From Chitinibacter sp. GC72 (lineage in GTDB: Bacteria > Pseudomonadota > Gammaproteobacteria > Burkholderiales > Chitinibacteraceae), in contig NZ_VIRW01000012.1 in the NCBI RefSeq assembly GCF_009760905.1, forward strand, positions 1 to 64,000: a stretch of DNA of 64,000 bases, read 5' to 3'. Shown here piece by piece: positions 16,812-26,261 of this stretch; position 1 is the stretch's first letter; the number at the start of each line of letters is the position of its first letter. Below the pieces are notes generated by a model, which was not told the DNA's origin, searched no databases, and saw only the letters and a list, made by a program, of their open reading frames with translations. The position numbers were made by a program, and so were the translations under genes.

Positions 16812-17588
16812 ATGGAATTATTAATTGAAACGCGCGGGCGTGGCCCGGATGTGGTGTTGCTGCACGGTTGGGCGATGAATGGCACTGTATGGAATGCCGT
16901 GGTGCGCGAGCTGGAGCAGGATTTCTGCGTGCACGTTGTTGATCTGCCTGGCCACGGTGGCAGCAAATTAGGCGACGAGCAAACGCTGACTTTGCAGGCG
17001 ATGGTTGATGCGGTTGATGCGCAATTTCCATTTCCGGTGCAAGTCGTTGGCTGGTCGCTCGGTGGCGCGGTGGCGACTAGCTGGGCTTTGCAGCAACGCG
17101 ATAAAGTGCGCTCACTGACCTTGGTTGCCTCCAGCCCGTGTTTTATGCAACGTAGCGATTGGCAAGCTGCGATGGCACAGAAGGTGCTGGAGCAATTTGC
17201 TGCAGCGCTGCAAACCGATTGGCAAGGTACACTCAAGCGCTTTATCAGCCTGCAAGCGATGGGCGACGCCAGCGCACGCGAAGTGACGCGCGAATTACTG
17301 GCCGATTTATTCAAACATGGTGAGCCCAAGCTGGCTCATCTGGCCGATGGCCTTAATATCCTGCGCGATACCGATTTGCGCGGCGAAATCGGCAAGGTTG
17401 ATTGCCCGGTGCTGCTGCAGTATGGCGACCGCGACACGTTGACGCCGCTGGAAGCCGGAATGTGGCTGGCCAAAACGCTGCCGCAGGCGCAATTCAAACT
17501 GCATTACAAAGCCGCACACGCGCCGTTTTTGTCGCACCTGGCTGATTTTGTCGCGACCCAAAAACAATTCTTGCTCGATAATCAATAA
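16812..17588 (+). CDS. bioH: Pimeloyl-ACP methyl ester carboxylesterase BioH
   Basis: A 258-residue alpha/beta hydrolase. The oxyanion segment VVLLHGWAMNG, nucleophile Ser in VVGWSLGGAVA, Asp in YGDRDTLTP and His in KAAHAPFLSH are at BioH positions. BioH releases pimeloyl-ACP from its methyl ester for biotin synthesis. The frame opens at a TTG (16806); the ATG at 16812 starts the typical MELLIETRG. There is no other biotin gene in the window. A 49-bp palindrome begins on the base after the stop codon, separating it from cobQ. Confidence 0.9.
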   Translation: MELLIETRGRGPDVVLLHGWAMNGTVWNAVVRELEQDFCVHVVDLPGHGGSKLGDEQTLTLQAMVDAVDAQFPFPVQVVGWSLGGAVATSWALQQRDKVRSLTLVASSPCFMQRSDWQAAMAQKVLEQFAAALQTDWQGTLKRFISLQAMGDASAREVTRELLADLFKHGEPKLAHLADGLNILRDTDLRGEIGKVDCPVLLQYGDRDTLTPLEAGMWLAKTLPQAQFKLHYKAAHAPFLSHLADFVATQKQFLLDNQ

Positions 17589-17637
17589 GGGTATTGCTCT
17601 GAAGCTAATTTCTAATATGGCTTGCAGGGCTATACCC
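17589..17637. repeat. 49-bp GGGTAT palindromic repeat, copy C
   Basis: It begins directly after the bioH stop codon (TAA at 17586-17588). The ends are GGGTATTGC and GCTATACCC; the reverse strand reads CTGCAAGCCATATTAGAAAT internally, matching copy B. It ends 13 bases before the cobQ start. Confidence 0.85.
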
Positions 17638-17650
17638 GTCTGGATAAAAC

Positions 17651-19123
17651 ATGCCCACATTGATGATTCAAGGCTGCACGTCCGATGCAGGTAAATCGAC
17701 TTTAACTGCGGCGCTGTGCCGTTTGCTGCTGCGGCGTGGCATCAAGGTAGCGCCATTTAAGCCGCAAAATATGGCGCTGAACTCGGCGGTAACCGAGGAC
17801 GGTGGCGAGATTGGCCGGGCGCAGGCGGTGCAGGCGGTGGCGTGTGGTTTGGCTGCGCACACCGATATGAATCCGGTGCTGCTCAAACCATCAAGCGATT
17901 GCCGCGCGCAGGTGATTATTCAAGGCAAATCAATCGGCAATCTGGATGCGGTTGATTATCACGACTACAAAACGACAGCCAAACGCGCGGTGTTTGAGTC
18001 ATGGGGCCGCTTGGCGGCGCAGTATGATTGGGTGATTGTCGAAGGTGCGGGCAGCCCAGCAGAAGTCAATTTACGCCAAGGCGATATTGCCAATATGGGC
18101 TTTGCCGAAGAGGCTGATTGCCCGGTGTGGTTGGTGGCCGATATTGATCGCGGCGGTGTGTTTGCCCATTTTGTCGGTACATTGGCCTGCTTGAGCGAAT
18201 CTGAACAGGCGCGGATTCAGGGTTTTATCATCAATCGCTTTCGCGGCGATATTAGCCTGCTGCAGCCGGGCTGCGATTGGCTGGAAGAAAAAACCGGCAA
18301 GCCGGTGCTGGCGGTGGTGCCGTATTTGCATGGTCTGGAAATCGCTGCTGAAGATGCGCTGCCTAAAACGGTGGCGAATGCCGATGGCGAATTTCGCATC
18401 GTGATTGCGACGCTGCCGCATATTTCCAACCACACCGATTTCGACCCGCTGCGCCGCCTACCTAATGTGCGTTGCGAATTTGCCAACCCAAATCAGCCGC
18501 TGCCCGAATGCGATTTGCTGATTATTCCTGGCAGCAAGAACACGCTCGGCGATTTGGCGCATTTGCGCGCGCTGGGCTGGGACGTGCAAATCGCGCGGCA
18601 TTTGCGTTTTGGCGGCAAAGTGATTGGCGTGTGCGGTGGGCTGCAAATTTTGGGCGAGACGATTGCCGACCCGCTAGGTATTGAGTCAGGAGCAATATCC
18701 GCAAAGGGGCTGGGGCATATACCCATTGCTACGGTGTTGGAAGCCGAAAAGCAGCTAATTAATGTGGCGGGGCAGATTATCGCCGATCAGGCGGCAATCA
18801 AAGGTTACGAAATCCACGTTGGTCGCTCGACTTGGTGTGATGCAGCGCAGCCCGAATGGCCGCGTTTTGTTGTGCTGGACGATGGCCGTTGTGACGGCTG
18901 GGTGTCTCCCGACGGGCAAGTGATTGCAACGTATTTGCACGGTTTGTTGGATGAACCAGCCGCTTTGCGCAGCATCTTGGCTTGGGCTGGTTGCGATTTG
19001 GCGGCGAACGAGTTGCCCGATGCCAGCGCTTTGCTGGAGAGCGAGATTGATCGCTTAGCTGACGCACTGGATGCCGCGCTGGATTGGGGAAAAGTGGCTC
19101 AGGCGGGCTTGGTTCAGATGTGA
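17651..19123 (+). CDS. cobQ: Cobyric acid synthase
   Basis: The 490-residue glutamine amidotransferase amidates the side chains of adenosylcobyrinic acid a,c-diamide, using ATP and Gln. The N-terminal dethiobiotin-synthetase-like ATPase domain opens with [20 protein letters not shown]. The C-terminal class I GATase has its Cys in [12 protein letters not shown] and the catalytic His in ATYLHGLLD. It stands alone here: no other cobalamin gene and no B12 riboswitch upstream. It may serve corrinoid salvage or belong to a scattered pathway. At [10 protein letters not shown] the family more often has a Leu-Leu pair; that stretch coincides with a weak repeat-like match (18676-18724). Confidence 0.95.
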   Translation: MPTLMIQGCTSDAGKSTLTAALCRLLLRRGIKVAPFKPQNMALNSAVTEDGGEIGRAQAVQAVACGLAAHTDMNPVLLKPSSDCRAQVIIQGKSIGNLDAVDYHDYKTTAKRAVFESWGRLAAQYDWVIVEGAGSPAEVNLRQGDIANMGFAEEADCPVWLVADIDRGGVFAHFVGTLACLSESEQARIQGFIINRFRGDISLLQPGCDWLEEKTGKPVLAVVPYLHGLEIAAEDALPKTVANADGEFRIVIATLPHISNHTDFDPLRRLPNVRCEFANPNQPLPECDLLIIPGSKNTLGDLAHLRALGWDVQIARHLRFGGKVIGVCGGLQILGETIADPLGIESGAISAKGLGHIPIATVLEAEKQLINVAGQIIADQAAIKGYEIHVGRSTWCDAAQPEWPRFVVLDDGRCDGWVSPDGQVIATYLHGLLDEPAALRSILAWAGCDLAANELPDASALLESEIDRLADALDAALDWGKVAQAGLVQM

Positions 19124-19129
19124 TTCTAT

Positions 19130-19178
19130 GGGTATAAGGCTGGGGTCTTTGTTGAAATTGATCCAGATCGGTATACTC
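19130..19178. repeat. Probable diverged copy of the 49-bp GGGTAT repeat
   Basis: The ends are GGGTATAAG and GGTATACTC, 49 bases overall, starting six bases past the cobQ stop codon. The interior is not clearly alignable to the six good copies, so family membership rests on ends, length and position. Confidence 0.45.
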
Positions 19179-19204
19179 TGCATAAATTACATTTCAAATT
19201 TGCA

Positions 19205-20122
19205 TCAAACGCTGCTGTCCCCCTGTGTGCTTAACAGCGCTACGCAACGCTGGCTAAGGTAAGCTTGCAGCGCTTGCACCAGCGGGCTGATCTGGCGGCG
19301 ATCGGCGCACAGCAGATTAAGCGGGGCGGCTTCTCCCTCCAAGTCGGGGCATAGGCGAATCAGGCGACCAGCCTGTAGATCTTCTGCGATATCCAATTGC
19401 GATTTGTAGGCAATCCCAAAACCAGCTACTGCCCAACGCCGCACCGCATCGCCATCGAGCGCAACCCGATCGCCGCTGACTTGAATCGAGACTTCCTGCC
19501 CCTGCGCGCTAAAGCGCCAACGGTCATATACATAGTCGCCTAGCATAAAACACAAGCAATTGTGCTGGGCCAGATCGCTCAATTGCTGCGGTGTGCCATG
19601 CCGTGCTAGGTAGGCGGGTGCGGCGCACAGAACTCGTCGATTGTCGCTGCAGATGGGCAACGCAATCATCGCCGAATCCGGCAGGCTGCCGTAGCGCAAG
19701 GCCAAATCGACCGATTCACGGAAAATATCAACCAGCCGGTCCGAAATCGCCACACGCAATTTGATTTTCGGGTATTGGCGTTGAAACTCATCCAGCCACG
19801 GCAGGATGACATTGCGCCCCAGATCGGACGGCAGCGAAATCTGCAATAAACCACTGAGCTGATTGCCAGCCTGCACGGCGCGACAGCCGTCTTGCAACAT
19901 TTGTACGGCGGGCAGGCAATGCTGCAAAAACACTTCGCCGGCCTGGGTGAGCCGCAGGCTGCGGGTCGAGCGAATAAATAGCGCGGTATTGAGCTGAGCT
20001 TCTAGGCGCTTGATGGCAATGCTGGTGGCGGCAGGGCTTAAGTCGAGCAAGCGGGCGGCATCCGACAGGCTGCCGGTTTGGGCAGTATGGATAAAGATCT
20101 CGAATTCGCGCAGTAATTTCAC
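19205..20122 (-). CDS. LysR-family transcriptional regulator
   Basis: The 305-residue protein has an N-terminal winged helix-turn-helix (REFEIFIHTAQTGSLSDAAR, then LSPAATSIAIKRLEAQLNTA) and a C-terminal effector domain. The clade resembles the CrgA/YafC-like LysR proteins. It is transcribed away from the Old Yellow Enzyme and dehydrogenase genes across a 126-bp AT-rich gap, the classic layout for a LysR regulator controlling its divergent neighbours. An electrophile or quinone signal is plausible but not shown. Confidence 0.93.
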   Translation of the reverse strand: MKLLREFEIFIHTAQTGSLSDAARLLDLSPAATSIAIKRLEAQLNTALFIRSTRSLRLTQAGEVFLQHCLPAVQMLQDGCRAVQAGNQLSGLLQISLPSDLGRNVILPWLDEFQRQYPKIKLRVAISDRLVDIFRESVDLALRYGSLPDSAMIALPICSDNRRVLCAAPAYLARHGTPQQLSDLAQHNCLCFMLGDYVYDRWRFSAQGQEVSIQVSGDRVALDGDAVRRWAVAGFGIAYKSQLDIAEDLQAGRLIRLCPDLEGEAAPLNLLCADRRQISPLVQALQAYLSQRCVALLSTQGDSSV

Positions 20123-20248
20123 AGCAGAGCCCTTGGTATTTTCAATAAATTGTTGAATATCTTTATCTAAATGGCAAGTTTATTAAATTTTTGTCGGCTG
20201 TAATAATGGCTTCACTGCAAAATTGATCTATCTCCAAGGGGTTTGACC

Positions 20249-21340
20249 ATGTTTAACCAGCTATTTAGTGCCGCCAAATTAGTAGATTTGCCGCTCAAAA
20301 ACCGGATGGTGATGGCGCCGATGACGCGTTGCCGCACCACTCAGCCGGGCGATATTCCCAACGCCTTGATGGCGGAGTATTACGCACAGCGTGCCAGCGC
20401 CGGCTTGATCATTAGTGAAGCAACGCAAATTTCGCGCCAAGGGCAGGGTTACAGCTTTACGCCGGGTATTTACAGCACGGCGCAAATCAATGGCTGGCGC
20501 TTGGTCACCGACGCCGTGCATGCGGCAGGGGGCAAGATCTTTTTGCAGCTGTGGCATGTGGGCCGGATGTCGCACGCTTCGTTTCATGCTGGTGAAGCGC
20601 CAGTGGCGCCATCGGCCATTTTGCCGCAAGCACAGGTGTGGGTCGCTGATGAGAATGGACAAGGCTCGATGCTCGATTGCCCGCTGCCGCGTGCGCTGGA
20701 AACCGCTGAAATTGCCGAAATCGTCGATGATTTTCGCCGTGGTGCGGCCAATGCGCTGGCTGCAGGATTCGATGGGGTGGAGATTCATGGTGCCAATGGC
20801 TATCTGATTGATCAATTTTTACGTACGACTTCCAATCAGCGCCAAGATCAATACGGTGGCAGTCGCGAAAACCGCGTGCGCTTCCTGCAGGAAATCACCG
20901 CCGCCGTGGTGGCAGAAGTCGGTGCCGAGCGTGTTGGTGTACGACTAGCGCCGTTTATTTCCGCCCGTGGCATGGATTGCCCCGACATTATTCCAACCAT
21001 ATTGCTGGCGGCTGAGCAGTTCAATCGCCTAGGGGTTGCCTATCTGCATTTATCCGAAGCCGATTGGGATGATGCACCAGTGGTACCGCTGTCATTTCGC
21101 CAGCAATTGCGTAATACCTTCAGTGGCGCATTGATTGTGGCGGGTGGCTACACGCCGGAAAAAGCTGAGTTGATTTTGAGCCAAAGTCTGGCTGATTTGG
21201 TGGCCTTTGGCCGCCCCTTTATTGCCAACCCCGATTATCCGCGCCGCGTCGCCACTGGGCTGCCTTTGGCGCAACTGGATGGTGCAACGTTATTTGGCGG
21301 CAATGCCAAAGGCTACACCGATTACGCCGCCGCGCTTTAA
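20249..21340 (+). CDS. Old Yellow Enzyme family alkene reductase (NemA-like)
   Basis: A 363-residue FMN-dependent ene-reductase. The N-terminus LKNRMVMAPMTRCR, the segment SEATQISRQGQGY, the substrate-binding His/Asn pair in EIHGANGYLIDQFLR and the phosphate-binding end VAFGRPFIANPDYP are those of NemA/PETN reductases. It reduces activated C=C bonds or nitro compounds with NAD(P)H. The frame opens at TTG 20243, but AAGGGG supports the ATG at 20249. The zinc-type dehydrogenase gene follows 82 bases later, probably in one transcript controlled by the divergent LysR protein. Confidence 0.93.
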   Translation: MFNQLFSAAKLVDLPLKNRMVMAPMTRCRTTQPGDIPNALMAEYYAQRASAGLIISEATQISRQGQGYSFTPGIYSTAQINGWRLVTDAVHAAGGKIFLQLWHVGRMSHASFHAGEAPVAPSAILPQAQVWVADENGQGSMLDCPLPRALETAEIAEIVDDFRRGAANALAAGFDGVEIHGANGYLIDQFLRTTSNQRQDQYGGSRENRVRFLQEITAAVVAEVGAERVGVRLAPFISARGMDCPDIIPTILLAAEQFNRLGVAYLHLSEADWDDAPVVPLSFRQQLRNTFSGALIVAGGYTPEKAELILSQSLADLVAFGRPFIANPDYPRRVATGLPLAQLDGATLFGGNAKGYTDYAAAL

Positions 21341-21422
21341 TTTCATTTAACCCATTCATCGCACTGACCCACGGCCGCATGGCCGTGCGGTATGCGTATT
21401 GCCCAAAATTGAGGAGATCACG

Positions 21423-22436
21423 ATGAAAACCGTTGCTTATCAAACTGCCCACGCACTGACTGCCGAGGTGGGTTTGCAAGATATCGATTTACCAGTACCG
21501 CGCCCAGAAGGCCGAGAACTATTGATCGAGGTACAAGCCGTATCGGTTAATCCGGTTGACACCAAAATCCGCAAAGGGGTCAACGCGCCAGACGGCGCAT
21601 GGAAAGTGCTGGGCTGGGATGCTACCGGCGTGGTGACTGCTGTCGGGCCGCAGGCAAGCTTGTTTAAAGTGGGCGATCGGGTCTGGTACGCCGGTGACAT
21701 TTCGCGCCAAGGCAGTAATGCGCAATACCAAACGGTGGATGAGCGGATTGTGGGCCGGATGCCGAGTAGTCTGGATTTCGCTGCCGCCGCCGCTTTGCCA
21801 TTGACCGCGATTACCGCGTGGGAAATGCTGTTTGATCGCCTGCAAATTGCCCGCTCGACAACACCGAGCCAGCAGCAATTGCTAATTATTGGTGCGGCAG
21901 GCGGCGTTGGGTCGGTGATGATTCAATTGGCCCGCCAATTAACGGGCCTGACAATTATCGCCACCGCTTCACGGCCAGAAACGCAGCAATGGGTGCGAGA
22001 TTTGGGGGCGCATCATGTGATTGATCACCGCCTGCCGCTTAGCGAAGAACTGCAGCGCATTGGCATCCAGCAGGTCACGCACATTGTTAGCCTCAACCAG
22101 ACCGAACAGCATTTGCCGCAAATTCTGGAGAGCATCGCGCCGCAAGGTCATTTTGGTCTGATCGACGACCCACGGGTACTCGATGTGATGCCGTTCAAGC
22201 GTAAAAGCGTGGCGATCCACTGGGAGCTGATGTTCACCCGTGCGCTGTATCAAACTGCCGATATGATTGAGCAGCATCATTTGCTCAATGCTGTGGCCGA
22301 TTTAATTGATCAGGGCGTGCTGCGCACCACGGTGAATGAGCAATTTGGCGTGATTAATGCAGAAAATCTTCGCCGCGCCCACGCACTACTCGAAAGTGGT
22401 CGCGCGCAAGGCAAGATAGTGCTGGCTGGGTTTTGA
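21423..22436 (+). CDS. Zinc-type alcohol dehydrogenase-like / quinone oxidoreductase family protein
   Basis: A 337-residue MDR-superfamily protein. The GroES-like part has EVQAVSVNPVDTKIRKG and LGWDATGVVTAVG. The Rossmann nucleotide-binding motif is IIGAAGGVGSVMIQLARQL. No structural-zinc cysteines are present, so despite the family name it is probably a zinc-free NADPH-dependent quinone or enone reductase. GAGGAG lies before the ATG at 21423; the upstream TTG at 21399 is unlikely. Its work beside an ene-reductase suggests joint handling of reactive carbonyl compounds (inference). Confidence 0.9.
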   Translation: MKTVAYQTAHALTAEVGLQDIDLPVPRPEGRELLIEVQAVSVNPVDTKIRKGVNAPDGAWKVLGWDATGVVTAVGPQASLFKVGDRVWYAGDISRQGSNAQYQTVDERIVGRMPSSLDFAAAAALPLTAITAWEMLFDRLQIARSTTPSQQQLLIIGAAGGVGSVMIQLARQLTGLTIIATASRPETQQWVRDLGAHHVIDHRLPLSEELQRIGIQQVTHIVSLNQTEQHLPQILESIAPQGHFGLIDDPRVLDVMPFKRKSVAIHWELMFTRALYQTADMIEQHHLLNAVADLIDQGVLRTTVNEQFGVINAENLRRAHALLESGRAQGKIVLAGF

Positions 22437-22463
22437 GTGCGAGTCGTAAGGATATTGACTTAG

Positions 22464-22485
22464 CTCCGCTGCTGCAGCAGCGGAG
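22464..22485. repeat. Perfect 22-bp palindrome between the dehydrogenase and glnB
   Basis: CTCCGCTGCTG is followed directly by its complement CAGCAGCGGAG with no loop. It is followed by the A-rich side of the glnB terminator. It may be part of a two-hairpin convergent terminator or a protein-binding site; there is no T-run for the plus strand. Confidence 0.5.
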
Positions 22486-22518
22486 AAAACAAAACCCCAT
22501 GATTTGCATAGGGTTTTT
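22486..22518 (-). terminator. Intrinsic terminator of glnB
   Basis: On the minus strand AAAACCC (22517-22511) pairs with GGGTTTT (22497-22491) and is followed by GTTTT. It starts 18 bases past the glnB stop codon. Confidence 0.65.
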
Positions 22519-22535
22519 GTTCGAATGGCGTGAAT

Positions 22536-23048
<513 letters not shown>

Positions 23049-23094
23049 CTACAAGATTTTCACGGCGCAACACAGGCAGTGAAATGATTGGAGT

Positions 23095-23179
23095 GCGAGC
23101 GTGGCGGAATTGGTAGACGCACTGGATTTAGGTTCCAGCGCCGTAAGGTGTGAGAGTTCGAGTCTCTCCGCTCGCACCA
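23095..23179 (+). tRNA. tRNA-Leu (anticodon TAG)
   Basis: An 85-base cloverleaf: acceptor GCGAGCG pairs with CGCTCGC and CCA is encoded. The anticodon stem CTGGA/TCCAG encloses TTTAGGT, giving anticodon TAG. The long variable arm (CGCCGTAAGGTG) is that of a class II tRNA. The T-arm has GTTCGAGTC. Confidence 0.97.
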
Positions 23180-23207
23180 GCTAGAAAATAGTTGAGCTTA
23201 GAGAAAA

Positions 23208-23249
23208 GCCCCGAAAGTCCCGGTAATGCTGGATTTTCGGGGCTTTTTT
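23208..23249 (+). terminator. Intrinsic terminator after tRNA-Leu
   Basis: GCCCCGAAA (23208-23216) pairs with TTTCGGGGC (23235-23243), followed by six T. Confidence 0.85.
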
Positions 23250-23291
23250 CATGTCTGGATGCAATTGCTTGCTTTGGCTTTGACGCAAAAT

Positions 23292-23322
23292 AAACCCAGC
23301 CGCTCGGCGCGGACTGGGTTTT
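23292..23322 (-). terminator. Intrinsic terminator of the PsiF-repeat gene
   Basis: AAACCCAG pairs with CTGGGTTT around a GC-rich loop. On the minus strand it ends GGGTTTATTTTG. It lies about 35 bases beyond the gene's stop. Confidence 0.7.
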
Positions 23323-23355
23323 GTCTATCGTGCGCAGAGCGCAGTGGCAACTGAC

Positions 23356-23727
23356 TTACTTGGCTGCCATGGCGTCTTTCTGGCATTTATTTACAAAGCT
23401 GTTTTTGGCCGCGCCTGCGAGCTTTTTCTCTTTGGCTTTGGCTTCGCACTGATTGCTCACGCTGCTGGCTGCGGCGTCTTTCTCGCATTTTTTGATAAAG
23501 CTGTTTTTGGCGGCACCAGCGAGTTTTTTCTCTTTGGCCTGTCCTTCACACTGACTAGGCATGCTGGTCATGTCTTTTTCACATTTGGTCAAAAAGCTGT
23601 TCTTGGCCGCGCCAGAGAGTTTTTTCTCGGCCGCTTGTGATGCGCATACTTCGGTGGGTGAAGGGGCGGCAAGGGCGGAACCAATAGACAGGACGGTGAA
23701 GACGAGCAGTGCGAGCGATTTTTTCAT
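23356..23727 (-). CDS. PsiF-repeat periplasmic protein
   Basis: A 123-residue protein with signal MKKSLALLVFTVLSIGSALA. Three tandem PsiF motifs follow at about 27-55, 58-87 and 92-121. Each has the form C-x(6-8)-KEKKLAGAAKNSF-x(2)-KC-x-KD, so each carries two cysteines that probably form a disulfide. PsiF was found as a phosphate-starvation-inducible protein in E. coli; its molecular role is unknown. The ATG at 23727 has GGTGGA nine bases upstream. A longer frame to 23784 lacks support. Confidence 0.88.
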   Translation of the reverse strand: MKKSLALLVFTVLSIGSALAAPSPTEVCASQAAEKKLSGAAKNSFLTKCEKDMTSMPSQCEGQAKEKKLAGAAKNSFIKKCEKDAAASSVSNQCEAKAKEKKLAGAAKNSFVNKCQKDAMAAK

Positions 23728-24211
23728 GAGCAATTTCCACCTGGCTGGGATGTAAAGCGCCACTATAGCACCCGCTGCGAGCAAGCTTGGCAGATTTGAC
23801 CGTGATTGTAGGCTGGATGCGACTGCTGGTTTCGGCCTGACAAACTGTGATGTTTGAAGCGATTCAATTGATGTGCTTGGCCGCTGATTTTTGCCGCATC
23901 GTTTGGGCTTGAAAGTGGGCTTTTTGCTGCCGGATTATCTGACTTGTTGCCAACAAAAACCTTCCGGTTTGGTCTTGGTGTCGCGATTCTTTTGTGTTAA
24001 ATTCGCCATCTTTGGTTTGTATGGCTGTTGAGGCTGGATTGATGCGCGCTGCCACTGGCGTTTGCGCATAGCGCTGCTTAAGTGCACCGATTTGTGTGCC
24101 TGATTTGCAGTCAATCTGCAGCCCTTGCTGTCGAACGTTTTCAAATATAAGAAATATCCAAGTCTATTGCCGGGTGATCCCATCCGGAACACCTGTGAGG
24201 AATATCTGGTC
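23728..24211. other. Gene-free stretch between the PsiF gene and tig
   Basis: These 484 bases hold the divergent promoter regions of the PsiF-repeat gene and tig. I find no convincing ORF, tRNA or intrinsic terminator. The sequence is less GC-rich than its neighbours. It could hide a small RNA, but nothing in the bases singles one out. Confidence 0.5.
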
Positions 24212-25513
24212 ATGCAAGCACAATTGGAAACTTTGAGCGCCCTTGAACGTCGCCTGTCAATTGCCGTTCCACGTGAAGAAATCAGCAAGCAAGTTGATGC
24301 ACGTCTGAAACGTGTGGCTAAAACAGCCAAAATCGACGGTTTCCGTCCAGGTAAAGCGCCTTTGAAAGTGGTTTTCCAGAGCTACGGCTTCCGCATCCAG
24401 GAAGAAGTATTGGGTGAAACGGTAGAGCGCAGTTTCGGTGAAGCTGTAGTAGCGCAAAACCTGCAAGTAGCGGGCTACCCACGTTTCGAGCCAAAAGAAA
24501 CTGCCGAAGGCGGTGACTTTGAATTTGCGGCCACGTTTGAAGTGTATCCAGAAGTGGTATTGGGCGATTTGACCGGCGTTGAGCTGCAAAAACCAACGCT
24601 GACTGTAGGCGACGCTGAAGTTGATCAAACCGTCAACATCCTGCGCAGCCAGCGTACCCGTTACGAGCGCGTAGAGCGCGCAGCCGCTGATGGCGATCGC
24701 GTGATTATCGATTTCAAAGGCTCGATTGACGGCGAAGTATTCGCTGGTGGTTCTTCAGAAAACTACGCTTTCCTGATCGGTAAAGGCCAGATGCTGCCAG
24801 ACTTCGAAGCGGGTGTGGTTGGTATGAAAGAAGGTGAAACCAAAGACGTTACCGTTAACTTCCCAGCTGAATATCACGGTAAAGACGTTGCTGGTAAAAC
24901 GGCCGTTTTCTCCATTACGGTGAAAAACGTAGCAGCTGCAATCTTGCCAGAAGTGGACGCAGAATTTGCGAAGAGCCTGGGCATTGCTGATGGCGATGTA
25001 GCAAAAATGCGCGCTGAAGTAAAAGCCAACTTGGAGCGTGAAGTGCGCTTCCGTTTGAAATCTCGCGTTAAAGAATCTGCTTTGACTGCCGTGATCGATG
25101 CGACGCCAATCGAGCTGCCAAAATCACTGGTTTCTATGGAAATTGGTCGTCTGGTTGAAGGCGCGCAAGGCGACTTGAAAGCACGTGGTATCGATCCAGC
25201 GACTGTACCGTTTAATCCGGCGTTGTTTGAAGCGCAAGCCAAGCGCCGCGTTCACTTGGGCCTGACTTTGTCTGAGCTGGTTAAAGCTGAAAAACTAGAA
25301 GCAACACCAGAGCAAGTGAAAGCCATCGTTGAAGATCTGGCACAAAACTACGAAGATCCGGCTGAAGTTGTGGCTTGGTACTACGCTAGTCCAGAGCGTC
25401 TGGCTGCACCAACCAATATGGCTTTGGAAGACAACGTGGTCGAGTTTGTGCTGTCAAAAGCAAAAGTAACAGAACAAGCTGTTGCCTTTGACGAATTGAT
25501 GGGCCAGCAATAA
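24212..25513 (+). CDS. tig: Trigger factor
   Basis: The 433-residue ribosome-associated chaperone and prolyl isomerase has the family length. The ribosome-binding signature is in GFRPGKAPLKVVFQSYG. The FKBP-type domain at about 150-240 contains GDRVIIDFKGSIDGE and FEAGVVGMKEGE. The C-terminal cradle ends in FDELMG. The frame extends upstream to 24125, but the ATG at 24212 (MQAQLETLSALERRLS) matches the family start and has GAGGA upstream. It heads the conserved tig-clpP-clpX-lon order. Codons are strongly biased, as in highly expressed genes. Confidence 0.97.
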   Translation: MQAQLETLSALERRLSIAVPREEISKQVDARLKRVAKTAKIDGFRPGKAPLKVVFQSYGFRIQEEVLGETVERSFGEAVVAQNLQVAGYPRFEPKETAEGGDFEFAATFEVYPEVVLGDLTGVELQKPTLTVGDAEVDQTVNILRSQRTRYERVERAAADGDRVIIDFKGSIDGEVFAGGSSENYAFLIGKGQMLPDFEAGVVGMKEGETKDVTVNFPAEYHGKDVAGKTAVFSITVKNVAAAILPEVDAEFAKSLGIADGDVAKMRAEVKANLEREVRFRLKSRVKESALTAVIDATPIELPKSLVSMEIGRLVEGAQGDLKARGIDPATVPFNPALFEAQAKRRVHLGLTLSELVKAEKLEATPEQVKAIVEDLAQNYEDPAEVVAWYYASPERLAAPTNMALEDNVVEFVLSKAKVTEQAVAFDELMGQQ

Positions 25514-25547
25514 GCTTAAGCTTTTAGTAATTCATTAAGGGGTGGAA

Positions 25548-26177
25548 ATGTCTCGTATGGAATTTGATCCGCAAAATATTGGTTTGGTGCCGATGGTCGT
25601 TGAGCAAAGCGGCCGTGGCGAGCGTGCGTATGATATTTATTCACGCTTGCTCAAAGAGCGGGTGATTTTCCTGGTCGGACCAGTGAATGACCAAATGGCT
25701 AATTTGATCGTGGCGCAGTTGCTGTTCCTCGAGTCAGAAAATCCAGACAAGGACATTTCCCTCTATATCAATTCGCCAGGTGGTTCGGTCACGGCGGGGA
25801 TGGCCATTTACGACACGATGAAATTCATCAAGCCGGATGTCTCAACGCTGTGCGTGGGGATGGCGGCGTCGATGGGGGCCTTCCTGTTGTCGGGTGGTAC
25901 CAAGGGCAAGCGTTTTTCTCTGCCTAATTCGCGCATCATGATCCATCAGCCGCTAATTGGCGGTCTGCAAGGTCAGGCGTCGGACATTGAAATCCACGCA
26001 CGTGAATTGCTGAAAACCAAGCGTACCCTCAATGAGTTGCTGGCCAATCACACAGGCCAAAGCCTGGAAACGATTGAACGTGATACCGACCGCGATAACT
26101 TCATGAATGCCGACGAAGCTCAAGCTTACGGCCTCGTGGATCAGGTTCTGGTATCGCGAGCTGCACTGGCCGGTTAA
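25548..26177 (+). CDS. clpP: ATP-dependent Clp protease proteolytic subunit
   Basis: The 209-residue serine peptidase has its Ser in [16 protein letters not shown], His in [11 protein letters not shown] and the Asp following in [10 protein letters not shown]. It forms the 14-mer that degrades substrates fed by ClpX. GGGGTGGAA precedes the ATG at 25548; the GTG two codons earlier and an ATG at 25557 are alternatives. It lies 34 bases after tig and is followed by its own terminator. Confidence 0.97.
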   Translation: MSRMEFDPQNIGLVPMVVEQSGRGERAYDIYSRLLKERVIFLVGPVNDQMANLIVAQLLFLESENPDKDISLYINSPGGSVTAGMAIYDTMKFIKPDVSTLCVGMAASMGAFLLSGGTKGKRFSLPNSRIMIHQPLIGGLQGQASDIEIHARELLKTKRTLNELLANHTGQSLETIERDTDRDNFMNADEAQAYGLVDQVLVSRAALAG

Positions 26178-26199
26178 GCCCTCAGCCAGAATTAATCAG

Positions 26200-26230
26200 G
26201 CCGCCAGCTCCACTGGCGGCTTTTCTTTCT
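26200..26230 (+). terminator. Intrinsic terminator between clpP and clpX
   Basis: GCCGCCAG pairs with CTGGCGGC across a five-base loop, followed by TTTTCTTT. Some read-through to clpX is likely. Confidence 0.85.
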
Positions 26231-26261
26231 CTGCTTGTTTTGAAATTCGGAATGGCTGTTT

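Noticed and set aside
17589-17650. Possible cobalamin riboswitch before cobQ
   Set aside because: The 62-base gap is almost filled by a 49-bp palindrome; there is no B12-box and too little room for the aptamer.
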